Source: Roseovarius sp. ZX-A-9
GTDB taxonomy: Bacteria; Pseudomonadota; Alphaproteobacteria; Rhodobacterales; Rhodobacteraceae
Length of the DNA: 64,000 nucleotides
Reading direction: 5' to 3'
Assembly (NCBI RefSeq): GCF_028369135.1
Contig: NZ_JAPWHW010000001.1
Location: 310,001-374,000, forward strand
Made by a program: the position numbers and the translations under genes. Within the stretch, counting starts at the first letter, position 1. Each line of letters opens with the position of its first letter. Shown here in pieces: positions 35,714 to 44,155 of this stretch. The notes beneath the pieces are model-generated. The model did no database searches and had not been told where the DNA came from. It saw nothing but the letters and a program-made list of their open reading frames with translations.

Positions 35714-36853
35714 CTATTTCAACAGGAAATCCCGGACATCGTTTTCCTTTTCCATCGTGTCGGCATAGCCCAAGTCGATCAGCGCACTGATGTAGCTGGA
35801 TTCGAACAGCAGGTAACTGATCAGGCGCCCGTCGCTGCCCCAAGACCCCAGCGTTCGCATCAGCAGGCGGATCGCAAACGGCATTTCACCCGCATATCGT
35901 CCGGCGATCCTGCGCAGATCCTTCGAGGGTGAGAGCATCACGGTATCGATCACCCGCAACGGCGTTTGCCTGCGCCGTTCCTCCGGCAGCAGTGACAGGG
36001 TTTGGTTAACCCTCGACATGCGTTCGTGATCGGCATCCAGATTGTCGTTGAACATGATATCGAGCGCATGGCCCGCCATCTCGCCGATGGACGGGCTTTT
36101 CGTTTGCTTGGGCATTTGCGGCTCGTCCGCGATGTTGTCGCGGGCGGCGATGACCAGAACCCGGTCCGCACCGGTACGAATGGCCGGGGACAGCGGCGCA
36201 GTCAGCCGCAGCGAGCCATCGCCGTAGAACTCGCCGTCAATCCGCACGGGTGCAAAGACGAAGGGCAGCGACGACGATGCCAACAGATGGTCGGGGCCGA
36301 TCTCGGTGCGCACGCCCCGCCGCCGCGCGCGTGCCCAATTCGTGATGTCATCATGCCCCGTGACAAAGGTCACGGCCTTGCCTTCATCATAGCTTGATGC
36401 TGTGATGCAGAGCGCATGCAATGTCCCGGCGCTGATCGCGCGGCTGATATCCCGCTGGTCGAATTCGCGCTCCAGCAGCGCACCCAAAGGCGCGTTGTTC
36501 AGAAACGAACAGGGTGCCCCCACCCCGAAATGCCCGAACAACAGTGTCCAAGCCCAGCGCAAAGCAGTTGCGACCAGAGGCAATGTGCGCGTGTCATAAA
36601 CCGAACTGCAACGCAGCGACCGCCAGAGGGTTTCCAGCTCGCGCATTCCACACTGGAAATCGCTGGACGCCGCGGCAAGCGGTGCCGCGTTGATCGCCCC
36701 GACAGATGCACCACACACGATCTGAAAGGGCGAGCGGCGGCAATTCGTGATCTCGGCAATCGCCTTGAGGACACCCACCTGGTAGGCACCGCGCGCGCCG
36801 CCGCCCTGTAGAACCAATGCAGTCTTTGATGCGGATGAGAGGGAACTAGGCAT
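35714..36853 (-). CDS. Patatin-like phospholipase
   Basis: 379-aa protein with an N-terminal patatin domain. The oxyanion-hole motif QGGGARGAYQVG is at about 16-27, the nucleophile elbow is GASVG (Ser about 50), and the Asp of the Ser-Asp dyad is in YGDGSLR in mid-protein. It probably releases fatty acids from lipids. It lies beside the beta-oxidation operon, 65 bp from its end, and is transcribed in the same direction, which fits lipid turnover. Confidence 0.88.
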   Translation of the reverse strand: MPSSLSSASKTALVLQGGGARGAYQVGVLKAIAEITNCRRSPFQIVCGASVGAINAAPLAAASSDFQCGMRELETLWRSLRCSSVYDTRTLPLVATALRWAWTLLFGHFGVGAPCSFLNNAPLGALLEREFDQRDISRAISAGTLHALCITASSYDEGKAVTFVTGHDDITNWARARRRGVRTEIGPDHLLASSSLPFVFAPVRIDGEFYGDGSLRLTAPLSPAIRTGADRVLVIAARDNIADEPQMPKQTKSPSIGEMAGHALDIMFNDNLDADHERMSRVNQTLSLLPEERRRQTPLRVIDTVMLSPSKDLRRIAGRYAGEMPFAIRLLMRTLGSWGSDGRLISYLLFESSYISALIDLGYADTMEKENDVRDFLLK

Positions 36854-36918
36854 TCGGGCAGAACTTTATCCTTGAAAATTATACCCTAGGCCACCGCTGT
36901 CGAAGATCAACGCCTTCG

Positions 36919-38991
36919 TCATTCGAATGTCGACCATCCCTCATCCGGCTCGAACCGCGGGCCGTAGGTCTTGGCGAACGCGTCGAGACGAGCACATATA
37001 TCCTTGGCGCCACGCGTGCGGGCATAGTGCATGGGTCCACCCCGGAACGGCGCAAAACCTGTGGCAAAAATCATCGCGGCGTCCACATCGTCGGCGTTAC
37101 GCGCAACGCCCTCGCGCAGGCATACCACGCAGGCGTCCAGAATTGGCAGGATCAGCCGGTCGGTCATGTCATCGGGTCCGGGCTCGTCGGTATCAAGGCG
37201 CGGCTTGCCCTCCCACCAATCGTAAAATCCCTGTCCGGCTTTCTTGCCGGTCTCGCCCTTCTCAACCTTCTTGCGCAGCGCCTCCGAGATTTCCGCCATT
37301 GGTTTGTCGAGCGTGCCTTTCAGGCTTTCGGCGGTGTGCAGCGCGATATCGAGCCCTATCTGATCGGCGAGCGCTACCGGCCCCATTGGCATCCCGAAGC
37401 GGATCGCAGCGGAATCGATCACTTCCTTGTCGATCCCCTCATCCATCAGGACCATTGCTTCCATCAGATAGGGAGTGAGCGCGCGGTTGACGAGAAAACC
37501 GGGGTAGTCTGTGACCTGAACGGGCAGCTTGCCTATGGCGCCACAGAACGATGCAAGCCGCCGGATCACCTTTGCGTCCGTTGCCTCGTGGGCCACAACT
37601 TCGACCAACTCCATCTTTTCGACCGGGTTGAAAAAATGCAGGCCCGCGAACTTCCCAGGGTGTTTCACGCTTCCCACCAATTGCTTCAGTTGCAGGCTGG
37701 AGGTGTTGGTGGCCAGAATCGCGCCCGACTTCATCCGCTTGCCGAGATCGGCATAGATCTGTTCCTTCAGCTCTGCGTTTTCGGGAGCGGCTTCGATCAC
37801 CAGATCGGCGCGGGCGATGCCGTAGCCTCTCGGGTCGGGCATCATCCGGTCGAGCGTGTCGCGCGTCTGGATTGCGCTCAGATGCGCCTGTTTGCAAATG
37901 CTTTCCGCCTGCGCCACTGCCTTGCCCAGCGCGTCGGTCGCGATGTCGCCAAGCGTCACAGTCTTGCCTTTCAGCGCAGCCCAGGCAGCGATGCTGCCAC
38001 CCATTGCGCCCGCGCCCACGACGTGGACATGGGCGATTCCGTCCTCACCTTTTTCTGTGTCTTTCAGTGACTGGCGCAGGAAAAAGGCCCGCCGGAGATT
38101 CTTGGAGGTTTCGGTTTTCAGCAAGGCGGCAAAGGAGGCTATTTCAGCCTTTTGCATCGCCTCCGGGTCATCCCCATGCGTCTCCCACATGTCGATCAGG
38201 GCATAAGGGGCGGGGTAATGCTCTTTCAGGGCGTGTTTCGCTGCCTCACGGCGCATCTGACCTGCCGCCAAGCTGCGCGCCGGCTTGAGCAGCAGGACAC
38301 CGGCCTTCACGCCGCCGCCTTCGCGCTCCTTGATCTTGCCCGTCGCGGCGGCAAGGACTGCGGCGGCGACATGGCGTTCCTGCACAACCACATCGGCGAT
38401 GCCCAGAGATTTTGCCTCCGCCGTATGCGCCGTCTTGCCGGTCAGCATCAATGTCAGCGCCTCTGTCGCGTCGATCAGTGCGGGCAACCGGAATGTGCCG
38501 CCGAGGCCCGGATGCAGGCCCAGTTTCACCTCTGGAAAACCGAAACTGGCCCCCTCGACTGCGATCCTGATATCGCAGGCCAGCGCCAGTTCGAACCCAG
38601 CCCCCAGCGCCGCTCCATGCACGACGCAGATCGTGGGAAACGGCAGGGCGGCGATCCGATCCATCACCGCATGGCCCTGCTTCAACAGGTCAGCGGCGCC
38701 ATTGTCGGTCATCGCGTCGAAACTGCCGATATCGGCCCCGGCAGCAAAGCCGCCGGGCTTTGCAGACCGGATCACCAGCGCCTTTGGCGGGTTCGCCTCT
38801 GCCTGCGCGATCAGGTCCGACAGCTCGCGGATCACATCCTGGGAAATGGTGTTGGTCCCAGTGCCGTCCCTATCGAGCACCAGCCACAGGATGCCATTTG
38901 TATCAGTCGTATACTGCCAGTTTCCCCGGCCGGGCGAGACCGGGCCAAGCTCCAGCTTCATGTCGCCGAGATGCTCAAGTACCTTGTCCAT
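36919..38991 (-). CDS. fadJ: Fatty-acid oxidation multifunctional enzyme (enoyl-CoA hydratase / 3-hydroxyacyl-CoA dehydrogenase)
   Basis: 690-aa beta-oxidation protein. The N-terminal crotonase domain (about 20-200) contains HGAALGAGFELALACD. A 3-hydroxyacyl-CoA dehydrogenase domain follows, with VVGAGAMGGSIAAWAALKG at about 317-335 and HFFNPVEKMELVEVV. The start at 38991 overlaps the thiolase stop by one base (TGATG); an in-frame start at 39039 would extend into the thiolase gene. It forms a two-gene fad unit with the upstream thiolase. FadB versus FadJ cannot be separated with certainty; the order thiolase-first matches fadIJ. Confidence 0.92.
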   Translation of the reverse strand: MDKVLEHLGDMKLELGPVSPGRGNWQYTTDTNGILWLVLDRDGTGTNTISQDVIRELSDLIAQAEANPPKALVIRSAKPGGFAAGADIGSFDAMTDNGAADLLKQGHAVMDRIAALPFPTICVVHGAALGAGFELALACDIRIAVEGASFGFPEVKLGLHPGLGGTFRLPALIDATEALTLMLTGKTAHTAEAKSLGIADVVVQERHVAAAVLAAATGKIKEREGGGVKAGVLLLKPARSLAAGQMRREAAKHALKEHYPAPYALIDMWETHGDDPEAMQKAEIASFAALLKTETSKNLRRAFFLRQSLKDTEKGEDGIAHVHVVGAGAMGGSIAAWAALKGKTVTLGDIATDALGKAVAQAESICKQAHLSAIQTRDTLDRMMPDPRGYGIARADLVIEAAPENAELKEQIYADLGKRMKSGAILATNTSSLQLKQLVGSVKHPGKFAGLHFFNPVEKMELVEVVAHEATDAKVIRRLASFCGAIGKLPVQVTDYPGFLVNRALTPYLMEAMVLMDEGIDKEVIDSAAIRFGMPMGPVALADQIGLDIALHTAESLKGTLDKPMAEISEALRKKVEKGETGKKAGQGFYDWWEGKPRLDTDEPGPDDMTDRLILPILDACVVCLREGVARNADDVDAAMIFATGFAPFRGGPMHYARTRGAKDICARLDAFAKTYGPRFEPDEGWSTFE

Positions 38992-40274
38992 CAAACTGCC
39001 TCCAGCAACATCGCACCGCCAAGTCCGCCGCCGATACATTCGGTCGCGATGCCGGTCCTGACCTTCTTGCGTTTCATCGCATTGGCCAGATGCAGCACGA
39101 TCCTGTTACCGCTGGTGCCTACCGGATGCCCCATCGAGATCGCGCCGCCGTCGATATTGAGCCTGTCACGATCGATCAGCCCGAAAGCCCTGTCGTAGCC
39201 CAGAACCTCGCGGCAGAATTCCTCGTCGTGCCATGCCGCAAGACAAGCCAGCACCTGCGCGGCAAAAGCTTCGTTCAGCTCCCACAGGTCCACATCATCA
39301 ATGCCCAGCGCGTGGCGTTGCAAGATGGGCGTGGAGGCCATTACTGACCCCAGCCCCATGATCGACGGATCAAGGCCCGCCCATTCACTGTCAACGATCC
39401 GCGCCAACGGCTTCAGCTTGTGCGCCTTGACCGCCTGCTCGGAGGCAAGGATGACCCAGCTTGCGCCATCGGTGATCTGGCTGGAATTTCCCGGCGTGAC
39501 ACTGCCGTAAGGTTTCTCGAAGGCCGGGTTCAGCTTGGCCAGGCTTTGCATATCGCTGTCAGGGCGCACGCCGTCGTCGGCCTCATGCGCGTGACCTTGG
39601 CGGTCAAAGACGGGCAGCATTTCGTCCGAGAGGTAGCCTGCCTTCGTGGCCCGTGCCAGCCGGTGATGTGATTCCATTGCATAGGCGTCTGCCGCCTTGC
39701 GGTCGATGTTGAACCGATAGGCCAGCACCTCGGCGGTCTGGCCCATGTTCAGGTTTGTGATCGGGTCGGTCAGCCCCTGTTCGAGGCCGATGATTGGCTT
39801 GAAGAAATCGGGCCGCAGCCCGGTCATCTGCCTTGCCTGCGCCATCGGCCCCTTGGCACGGGCCATGCCAGCGTACCACTCCACCGCCTCCTGACGCAGA
39901 ACCAATGGCGCGTGGCTGAGCGCCTCGGCCCCACCTGCAAGGATGATCTCGTGGCTGCCCTGCTGGATGTAGCGGTAGGCGGTGTCGATCGACTGCATCC
40001 CCGAACCACAGTTGATCTGGACGGAAAACCCGACCGTGCGCTCCGGCAACCCCAGCCTTAGGGCCGCTACGCGAGCTGGGTTCATTTCATCCGCGATGAC
40101 ATTGACGCAACCGAGGATCACCAGATCCACGGCCTCCTTGCCAAATGGCTGGCGCATCAACAGTGGCCGCCCACATTGCACGGCCAGATCAACCGGCGTG
40201 AACGGCCCCGGCCCACCACGGGCCTTCAGAAACGGGGTGCGCGCACCATCGACGATGTAAACTGCACGGCTCAT
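38991..40274 (-). CDS. fadI: Acetyl-CoA C-acyltransferase (thiolase)
   Basis: 427-aa thiolase catalysing the last step of beta-oxidation. The acylated Cys is in QINCGSGMQSID (about residue 88), the active-site His in GHPVGTSG, and the second Cys in ECIGGGLGGA. Length around 427 fits FadI. Its start overlaps the preceding small gene by ATGA and its stop overlaps the fadJ start. Confidence 0.93.
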   Translation of the reverse strand: MSRAVYIVDGARTPFLKARGGPGPFTPVDLAVQCGRPLLMRQPFGKEAVDLVILGCVNVIADEMNPARVAALRLGLPERTVGFSVQINCGSGMQSIDTAYRYIQQGSHEIILAGGAEALSHAPLVLRQEAVEWYAGMARAKGPMAQARQMTGLRPDFFKPIIGLEQGLTDPITNLNMGQTAEVLAYRFNIDRKAADAYAMESHHRLARATKAGYLSDEMLPVFDRQGHAHEADDGVRPDSDMQSLAKLNPAFEKPYGSVTPGNSSQITDGASWVILASEQAVKAHKLKPLARIVDSEWAGLDPSIMGLGSVMASTPILQRHALGIDDVDLWELNEAFAAQVLACLAAWHDEEFCREVLGYDRAFGLIDRDRLNIDGGAISMGHPVGTSGNRIVLHLANAMKRKKVRTGIATECIGGGLGGAMLLEAV

Positions 40275-40525
40275 TCAGCGGCCTCCCGGCGTTTCGGTTT
40301 CTGTTGCGGTGCTGCTGCGAGGAAATATCGCCCAAGCTCTTGGGGGCTGAAATCATCCACCGCGACGACCTGATCCACCAGCCCCTGCAAATCGGCAAGG
40401 CGGGCGTGCTCAGCGTCGCTGAGGTGTTCCGCCTCGCACGCCTTGTCAGGAGTGATCTTTATATCGCGCAGACATTTCATGACCGGCGCCATTTCGTTGA
40501 TCATATCATGACAGGCATTCAGCAC
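40271..40525 (-). CDS. Small protein of unknown function, upstream of thiolase
   Basis: 84 aa if started at GTG 40525, whose first bases overlap the stop of the preceding 37-codon frame (GTGCTGA). The C-terminal part is acidic and helical (CLRDIKITPDKACEAEHL, then DDFSPQELGRYFLAAA). The frame remains open upstream to 40654 but without a ribosome site. A single -1 shift would join it to the 37-codon frame into a protein of about 120 aa, so this could be a frameshifted gene, a sequencing slip, or two translationally coupled small proteins. The function is unknown. Confidence 0.5.
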   Translation of the reverse strand: MLNACHDMINEMAPVMKCLRDIKITPDKACEAEHLSDAEHARLADLQGLVDQVVAVDDFSPQELGRYFLAAAPQQKPKRREAAE

Positions 40526-40632
40526 GCCAACACCGTCGCGGTCGCGCCTGCCGGCAGCGTGAGGAAGCGCAAGAGCCTCGCGGCCCGGCGGTGTATCGGC
40601 TTGGTCAGGTAGGTCTTGCGAAAGTCTTTCAT
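40519..40632 (-). CDS. 37-aa basic peptide frame, possible N-terminal half of the next gene
   Basis: ATG at 40632 is preceded by a good ribosome site (AAAGGGGA, 8 bases upstream). It encodes a basic peptide beginning MKDFRKTYLTKPIHRRAARL and ends at a TGA shared with the candidate GTG of the following 84-aa frame. The strong start makes it likely that translation of this transcript begins here. Confidence 0.45.
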   Translation of the reverse strand: MKDFRKTYLTKPIHRRAARLLRFLTLPAGATATVLAC

Positions 40633-40767
40633 GACATTCCCCTTTCACCCCCAACGCGGGTCAGGCCAGCCGGTTCCGCGCGGTCTGGCCCGCGACGGCC
40701 TTGGATACCGACCCTAGCGGGCCGCACAAATCATGCCAGCCGGATTCGACCGTGCAGGTCGTGACGC

Positions 40768-41106
40768 CTATCCGCCTGAACCGACCCAGCTGACATTGAT
40801 CACAAAGCTTCCAAGCAGAATGAAGAGCGCGAGAATCAGCAACAGCAGGAACAGTTCGGCCGCTGTGGAATCATCGGGCAGGCGCTCGGGATTGTCGATC
40901 CGTCGTCGAACATGCCGCATACGAATCCACGCAAGAACGATGACGATCGCTCCGGCAGTGAACATCAGTATTTCGGACCAGAGCGGGGTCGGATGATCGC
41001 CCAGACGGGCCGCCGCCAGGCCGAACCCGACGATTGCCACTGCGGTGCGAACCCAGGCCAGAAAGGTCCGCTCGTTTGACGCGTGGTTCTGGAAATTGAC
41101 GATCAT
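40768..41106 (-). CDS. DUF202-family inner-membrane protein (YidH-like)
   Basis: 112-aa membrane protein. The DUF202 signature NERTFLAWVRTAVAIVGFGL is at about 11-30, followed by two more helices at about 42-62 and 84-106. GGAGCAGGA precedes the ATG. The function of the family is unknown. It is in line with the ferredoxin-reductase-like gene and may share its transcript. Confidence 0.88.
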   Translation of the reverse strand: MIVNFQNHASNERTFLAWVRTAVAIVGFGLAAARLGDHPTPLWSEILMFTAGAIVIVLAWIRMRHVRRRIDNPERLPDDSTAAELFLLLLILALFILLGSFVINVSWVGSGG

Positions 41107-41157
41107 GCTGCAATCCTGCTCCGGCCCTCTGCATCGCTTTCAGGACGATGCTGGGCT

Positions 41158-41226
41158 TCAATTGTAACTGGTGGCCTTGAGGCGCGGAAACAGACCATTG
41201 TTCTCCTGCTGGATGTGCTCGGTTGT
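41158..41226 (-). pseudogene. C-terminal fragment resembling a hemerythrin-type NO/iron-centre repair protein (Ric/YtfE-like)
   Basis: The minus-strand frame ending at a TGA (41158-41160) reads TTEHIQQENNGLFPRLKATS. This resembles the C-terminal end of Ric/YtfE/hemerythrin proteins (HIHLENN-LFPRA type, from memory), where His and Glu ligate the di-iron centre. No start or upstream domain is found in frame; the preceding 100 bases show no family similarity. It sits between two genes of the NO-associated locus, which supports a decayed ric-type gene. It is short, so similarity could be chance. Confidence 0.4.
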
Positions 41227-41333
41227 CGCTTCTGGCCGGGCTTTCCGGCCTCGGAAACCGAATGCCCGCTGCACCTCGGCCAGATCGATATTGCGACGAC
41301 TCGCGGCACCTGACAACCAGACTTGGCTCGTGC

Positions 41334-41999
41334 TCAGAATTCCTCCTCGACGATATGTGCATCCGTGACGCCCAGATCATGCAGCGCATCGCGAACTGCA
41401 TCCATCATTGGCGGCGGGCCGCACAGATAGCAACGGCTGTCAGGTGTCACGAACCGGTTCAGATATTCGCGGTCGGGCCGCTGCTGCGGCACGCTGGCGC
41501 CCGCCTCGTCAACGATGAACGCGGTGGTCAGCCCCTCCATCGCTTCGAACTTGTCACGCCAGATGATGTCGCCTTCGGTCTTGTTGGCGAAAACCAATGT
41601 CGAGCCCGCCAGCGTCCCGTGATCCTTCAAGCGCTTGCGCAGTAGTGCGATCATCGGTGTAACGCCCGCGCCCCCGGCGATGAACACGCCCGACCCTTGA
41701 TCAGAGATCGCGCCGAACGGCCCGTCCATCGTCATCTTGTCGCCGGGTTTCATCGCGGCGATCTGCTCGGTCACACCGTGGTGGGCAGGGTAGGTCTTGA
41801 TGACAAAATCCAGCGTTGGTTCTTCTGGCAGCGTGACGGGGGTAAATGCCCGCCCCTTGTCGCCCCACCCATCCTTGAGCAAGGCCAGCTCCACCCCCTG
41901 ACCCGCAGCAAAATCAAAGCCTTCGGGGCGGTCGAAAACCAGATGATATGTGTCATGCGTGACGCGCTCAATTTGCTTCAACGCCAGTTGATATTTCAT
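41334..41999 (-). CDS. Flavodoxin/ferredoxin-NADP+ reductase-like FAD oxidoreductase
   Basis: 221-aa FNR-fold protein with an N-terminal FAD barrel and C-terminal NAD(P) domain. GGAGVTPMIALLR at about 109-121 is the pyridine-binding motif and CYLCGPPPMMDAVRDAL is at the C-terminus. There is no 2Fe-2S or globin domain, so it resembles a stand-alone reductase module of flavohemoglobin type. Start at 41999 (AGAGG nearby); an ATG at 42056 would lie within the operator. Divergent from an NsrR-like gene with a strong inverted repeat between them, so NO-responsive control is likely. Confidence 0.85.
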   Translation of the reverse strand: MKYQLALKQIERVTHDTYHLVFDRPEGFDFAAGQGVELALLKDGWGDKGRAFTPVTLPEEPTLDFVIKTYPAHHGVTEQIAAMKPGDKMTMDGPFGAISDQGSGVFIAGGAGVTPMIALLRKRLKDHGTLAGSTLVFANKTEGDIIWRDKFEAMEGLTTAFIVDEAGASVPQQRPDREYLNRFVTPDSRCYLCGPPPMMDAVRDALHDLGVTDAHIVEEEF

Positions 42000-42031
42000 C
42001 GGAAGCCTCTTTTGTTGTTCGAAGTCGTTGC

Positions 42032-42062
42032 AGATAATTGGTATTTGCAATGCCAATTATCT
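42032..42062. promoter_or_regulatory. Rrf2/NsrR-type operator between reductase gene and regulator
   Basis: Left half AGATAATTGGTATT (42032-42045), TGC spacer, right half AATGCCAATTATCT (42049-42062), 13 of 14 positions symmetric. The outer arms pair perfectly for 11 bp from 42031 to 42063. Same design as the dyad at 51292-51320 in front of the second Rrf2 gene (shared TAAT-N-GGTATT, 3-nt spacer, AATRCC-N-ATTA). Located 33 bp from the reductase ATG and 44 bp from the regulator ATG. Confidence 0.75.
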
Positions 42063-42105
42063 GGCGGTAAACTAGTTTTCGCCAATCCCAAGTCAAGGAA
42101 CACGC

Positions 42106-42543
42106 ATGCGTCTCGCTTCTTTCACAGATTACGGCCTGCGGGTTTTAATGCGGCTGGCTGGAACGCCCGAGGCCGCCTTTTCCACCGGCCAGATCGCCGA
42201 CGAGTTCGAAATCTCGCGGCATCATCTGGCAAAGGTCGTGCAGGACTTGGGTCGCGGGGGCTTCGTCGGCAGTCAGCGCGGGCGGAATGGCGGGATACGG
42301 CTGGCGCGGCCTGCACATGCCATCACCCTGGGCGAAGTCGTGCGTCATCTCGAAAAGCGCTTCGCGATCGTCGAATGTTTCCGCCCCGATGGCGGCACTT
42401 GCACGCTCAAGCCGCAATGCCGCCTGAAACCCAGACTGGCCGCCGCAAGAGAAGCGTTCATGTCCGAGCTTGATCGAACAACGCTTGCGGACTGCGCGCT
42501 GCCAGATGACGGGCTACACGGGTCGGTGCCTGCTCTCGGATGA
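42106..42543 (+). CDS. Rrf2-family regulator, NsrR-like, iron-sulfur type
   Basis: 145-aa Rrf2 protein. Winged HTH at about 9-62 (FSTGQIADEFEISRHHLAKV). Cys91, Cys99 and Cys105 (VECFRPDGGTC, then QC) match the 2Fe-2S/4Fe-4S ligands of NsrR, which senses nitric oxide by cluster nitrosylation. The spacing is identical in the second Rrf2 protein at 50855-51277. An operator-like dyad lies 44 bp upstream, indicating autoregulation. It is named NsrR-like rather than nsrR because two copies exist. Confidence 0.88.
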   Translation: MRLASFTDYGLRVLMRLAGTPEAAFSTGQIADEFEISRHHLAKVVQDLGRGGFVGSQRGRNGGIRLARPAHAITLGEVVRHLEKRFAIVECFRPDGGTCTLKPQCRLKPRLAAAREAFMSELDRTTLADCALPDDGLHGSVPALG

Positions 42544-42553
42544 GGAACACAGC

Positions 42554-42730
42554 ATGTCAGAAAACTCAGACATTCGGCCCAATCAGGGCATGTATTCTCA
42601 GCCGGGCGGCCCGCATCGGCCCGGGCCCGCAGATCTTATCTTCATTGCGCCGCGCCATGGATCACTGGTATCCGAGGTATTAGTCATGCCGGAATTCGTT
42701 TGGATTGCGTCAAATGCCCATATCGGATGA
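42554..42730 (+). CDS. Possible 58-aa small protein
   Basis: An ATG at 42554 with GAGGA 7 bases upstream opens a 58-codon frame (MSENSDIRPNQGMYSQPGG at its start) that overlaps the next gene by 17 bases. Pro/Gly-rich start, hydrophobic end. No family recognised. The good ribosome site is the main argument; it may equally be non-coding leader. Confidence 0.35.
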   Translation: MSENSDIRPNQGMYSQPGGPHRPGPADLIFIAPRHGSLVSEVLVMPEFVWIASNAHIG

Positions 42731-43124
42731 AAGCCCGGCCCTACGGAGCGGTCGGATTGCACGGCTCGGATGGCTGCTGGTTGGCTTTTCGGCACTGGTC
42801 TGTGGTGCGGTCGGGGTGGTGTTACCATTGCTGCCGACGACGCCTTTTGTCCTGCTCGCAGCTTTCGCCTTCGCCAGATCTTCTCCAACGCTCCGGCGCT
42901 GGCTGGTCGAGCATCGCACCTTTGGTCCGATGATTGCAGACTGGGAATTACACGGTGCGATCGCCCGCCGATACAAGGTGCTGGCCTGCGGCGTCATGCT
43001 TGCATCTCTGATTGGCAGCTTTCTGGCTTCGGTCTCGACATACATCTTTTTCATTCAACTGATCGTGATGGCCGGCGCGGCATCATTCGTGCTGACGCGC
43101 CCGGACGTGGCCAGGGATCCATGA
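42714..43124 (+). CDS. DUF454-family inner-membrane protein (YbaN-like)
   Basis: 136-aa membrane protein with three or four helices. GVVLPLLPTTPFVLLAAFAF at about 36-55 followed by FARSSPTLRRWLVEH is the DUF454 signature. Start ATG 42714 preferred over a TTG at 42705. Downstream of the NsrR-like gene in the same direction. DUF454 proteins often occur near haem, denitrification or cbb3 genes; the function is not established. Confidence 0.87.
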   Translation: MPISDESPALRSGRIARLGWLLVGFSALVCGAVGVVLPLLPTTPFVLLAAFAFARSSPTLRRWLVEHRTFGPMIADWELHGAIARRYKVLACGVMLASLIGSFLASVSTYIFFIQLIVMAGAASFVLTRPDVARDP

Positions 43125-43138
43125 GAGGAGCGTGGTAG

Positions 43139-44155
43139 ATGCCCGCAGAAGAAGTACGCAAAATCCAGACACCGCTATGTTCATTACTTGGCTGCGATGT
43201 TCCGATCCTGCTGGCCGGAATGGGCGGCGTCGCGCATTGGGAACTGGCGGCAGCCGTCGCAGAGGCGGGTGGCTATCCGACATTGGGCATGGTCCGCGAA
43301 AGCCCCGAGCTGATCGCTTCCGAAGTCACGGCATTGCGGGCGGCGACGGATCGCCCCTTTGCGGTCAACCTGATACCCGCCGCGACCGATCCGGCATTGC
43401 TGGATGCACAGATCAGGCAATGCCTGACGCTGGGAGTCACTGCCTTTTCGTTCTTTTGGGATGTGCTGCCGGATGTGATCGGACGGGTCAAGGATGCAGG
43501 GGCGCAGGTATTGCATCAGGTTGGATCAACCGACCAGGCCCGCAAGGCCGAGAATGCCGGGGCCGACGTCATCATCGCGCAAGGGATCGAGGCCGGCGGG
43601 CATGTTCATGGCCGCACCGGATCGTTTGCCTTGGCCGAGGAAATCCTGCAGCAGACCTCGCTGCCTGTTGCTGTGTCGGGCGGCATCTCGACCGGCCGGG
43701 GATTGACGGCTGCCCTGTCCATCGGGGCGCAGGGGGTGCAATGCGGCACGGCCTTCTTGGCCACGGAGGAATCATTTGCGCACCCCTATCACAAGCAGCG
43801 CGTGGTCGAAGCCACCGGTGCCGATACCGTGCTGACAGATATTTTCGTGCTGAATTGGCCCAAGGGCGCGGCTGTGCGCGTGATCGGCAACAGCATCACG
43901 GATGCATTGCAAGGGGAACTGTTGGGGCATGATCCGGACGCGCTGCCACGAGATGCGATTGCCTGGGACGGTGAAGAGGAACGCTATCGCTTCAGCACGG
44001 ATTCGCCGCTGCGGACGACTACCGGCGATCTGGAAGCGATGCCGATCTACGCCGGGCAAGGGGCCGGGCTGATCGGGGATGTTGTCCCGGTCGGTGCCCG
44101 CATCAAAGAGATGGTCAACGATGCCGTTGCTTGCCTTGATGGCAGACAGGCCTAA
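43139..44155 (+). CDS. Nitronate monooxygenase-family FMN enzyme
   Basis: 338-aa TIM-barrel flavoprotein. Motifs IQTPLCSLLGCDVPILLAGM at the N-terminus, QGIEAGGHVHG (catalytic His region), AVSGGISTGRG and GAQGVQCGTAFLATEES (FMN phosphate site) define the NMO/2-nitropropane dioxygenase family. It would oxidise nitronates, or act as an enoyl reductase-type relative. In this NO-linked locus it may deal with nitro by-products. Its stop overlaps the convergent nnrU stop by four bases. Confidence 0.87.
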   Translation: MPAEEVRKIQTPLCSLLGCDVPILLAGMGGVAHWELAAAVAEAGGYPTLGMVRESPELIASEVTALRAATDRPFAVNLIPAATDPALLDAQIRQCLTLGVTAFSFFWDVLPDVIGRVKDAGAQVLHQVGSTDQARKAENAGADVIIAQGIEAGGHVHGRTGSFALAEEILQQTSLPVAVSGGISTGRGLTAALSIGAQGVQCGTAFLATEESFAHPYHKQRVVEATGADTVLTDIFVLNWPKGAAVRVIGNSITDALQGELLGHDPDALPRDAIAWDGEEERYRFSTDSPLRTTTGDLEAMPIYAGQGAGLIGDVVPVGARIKEMVNDAVACLDGRQA

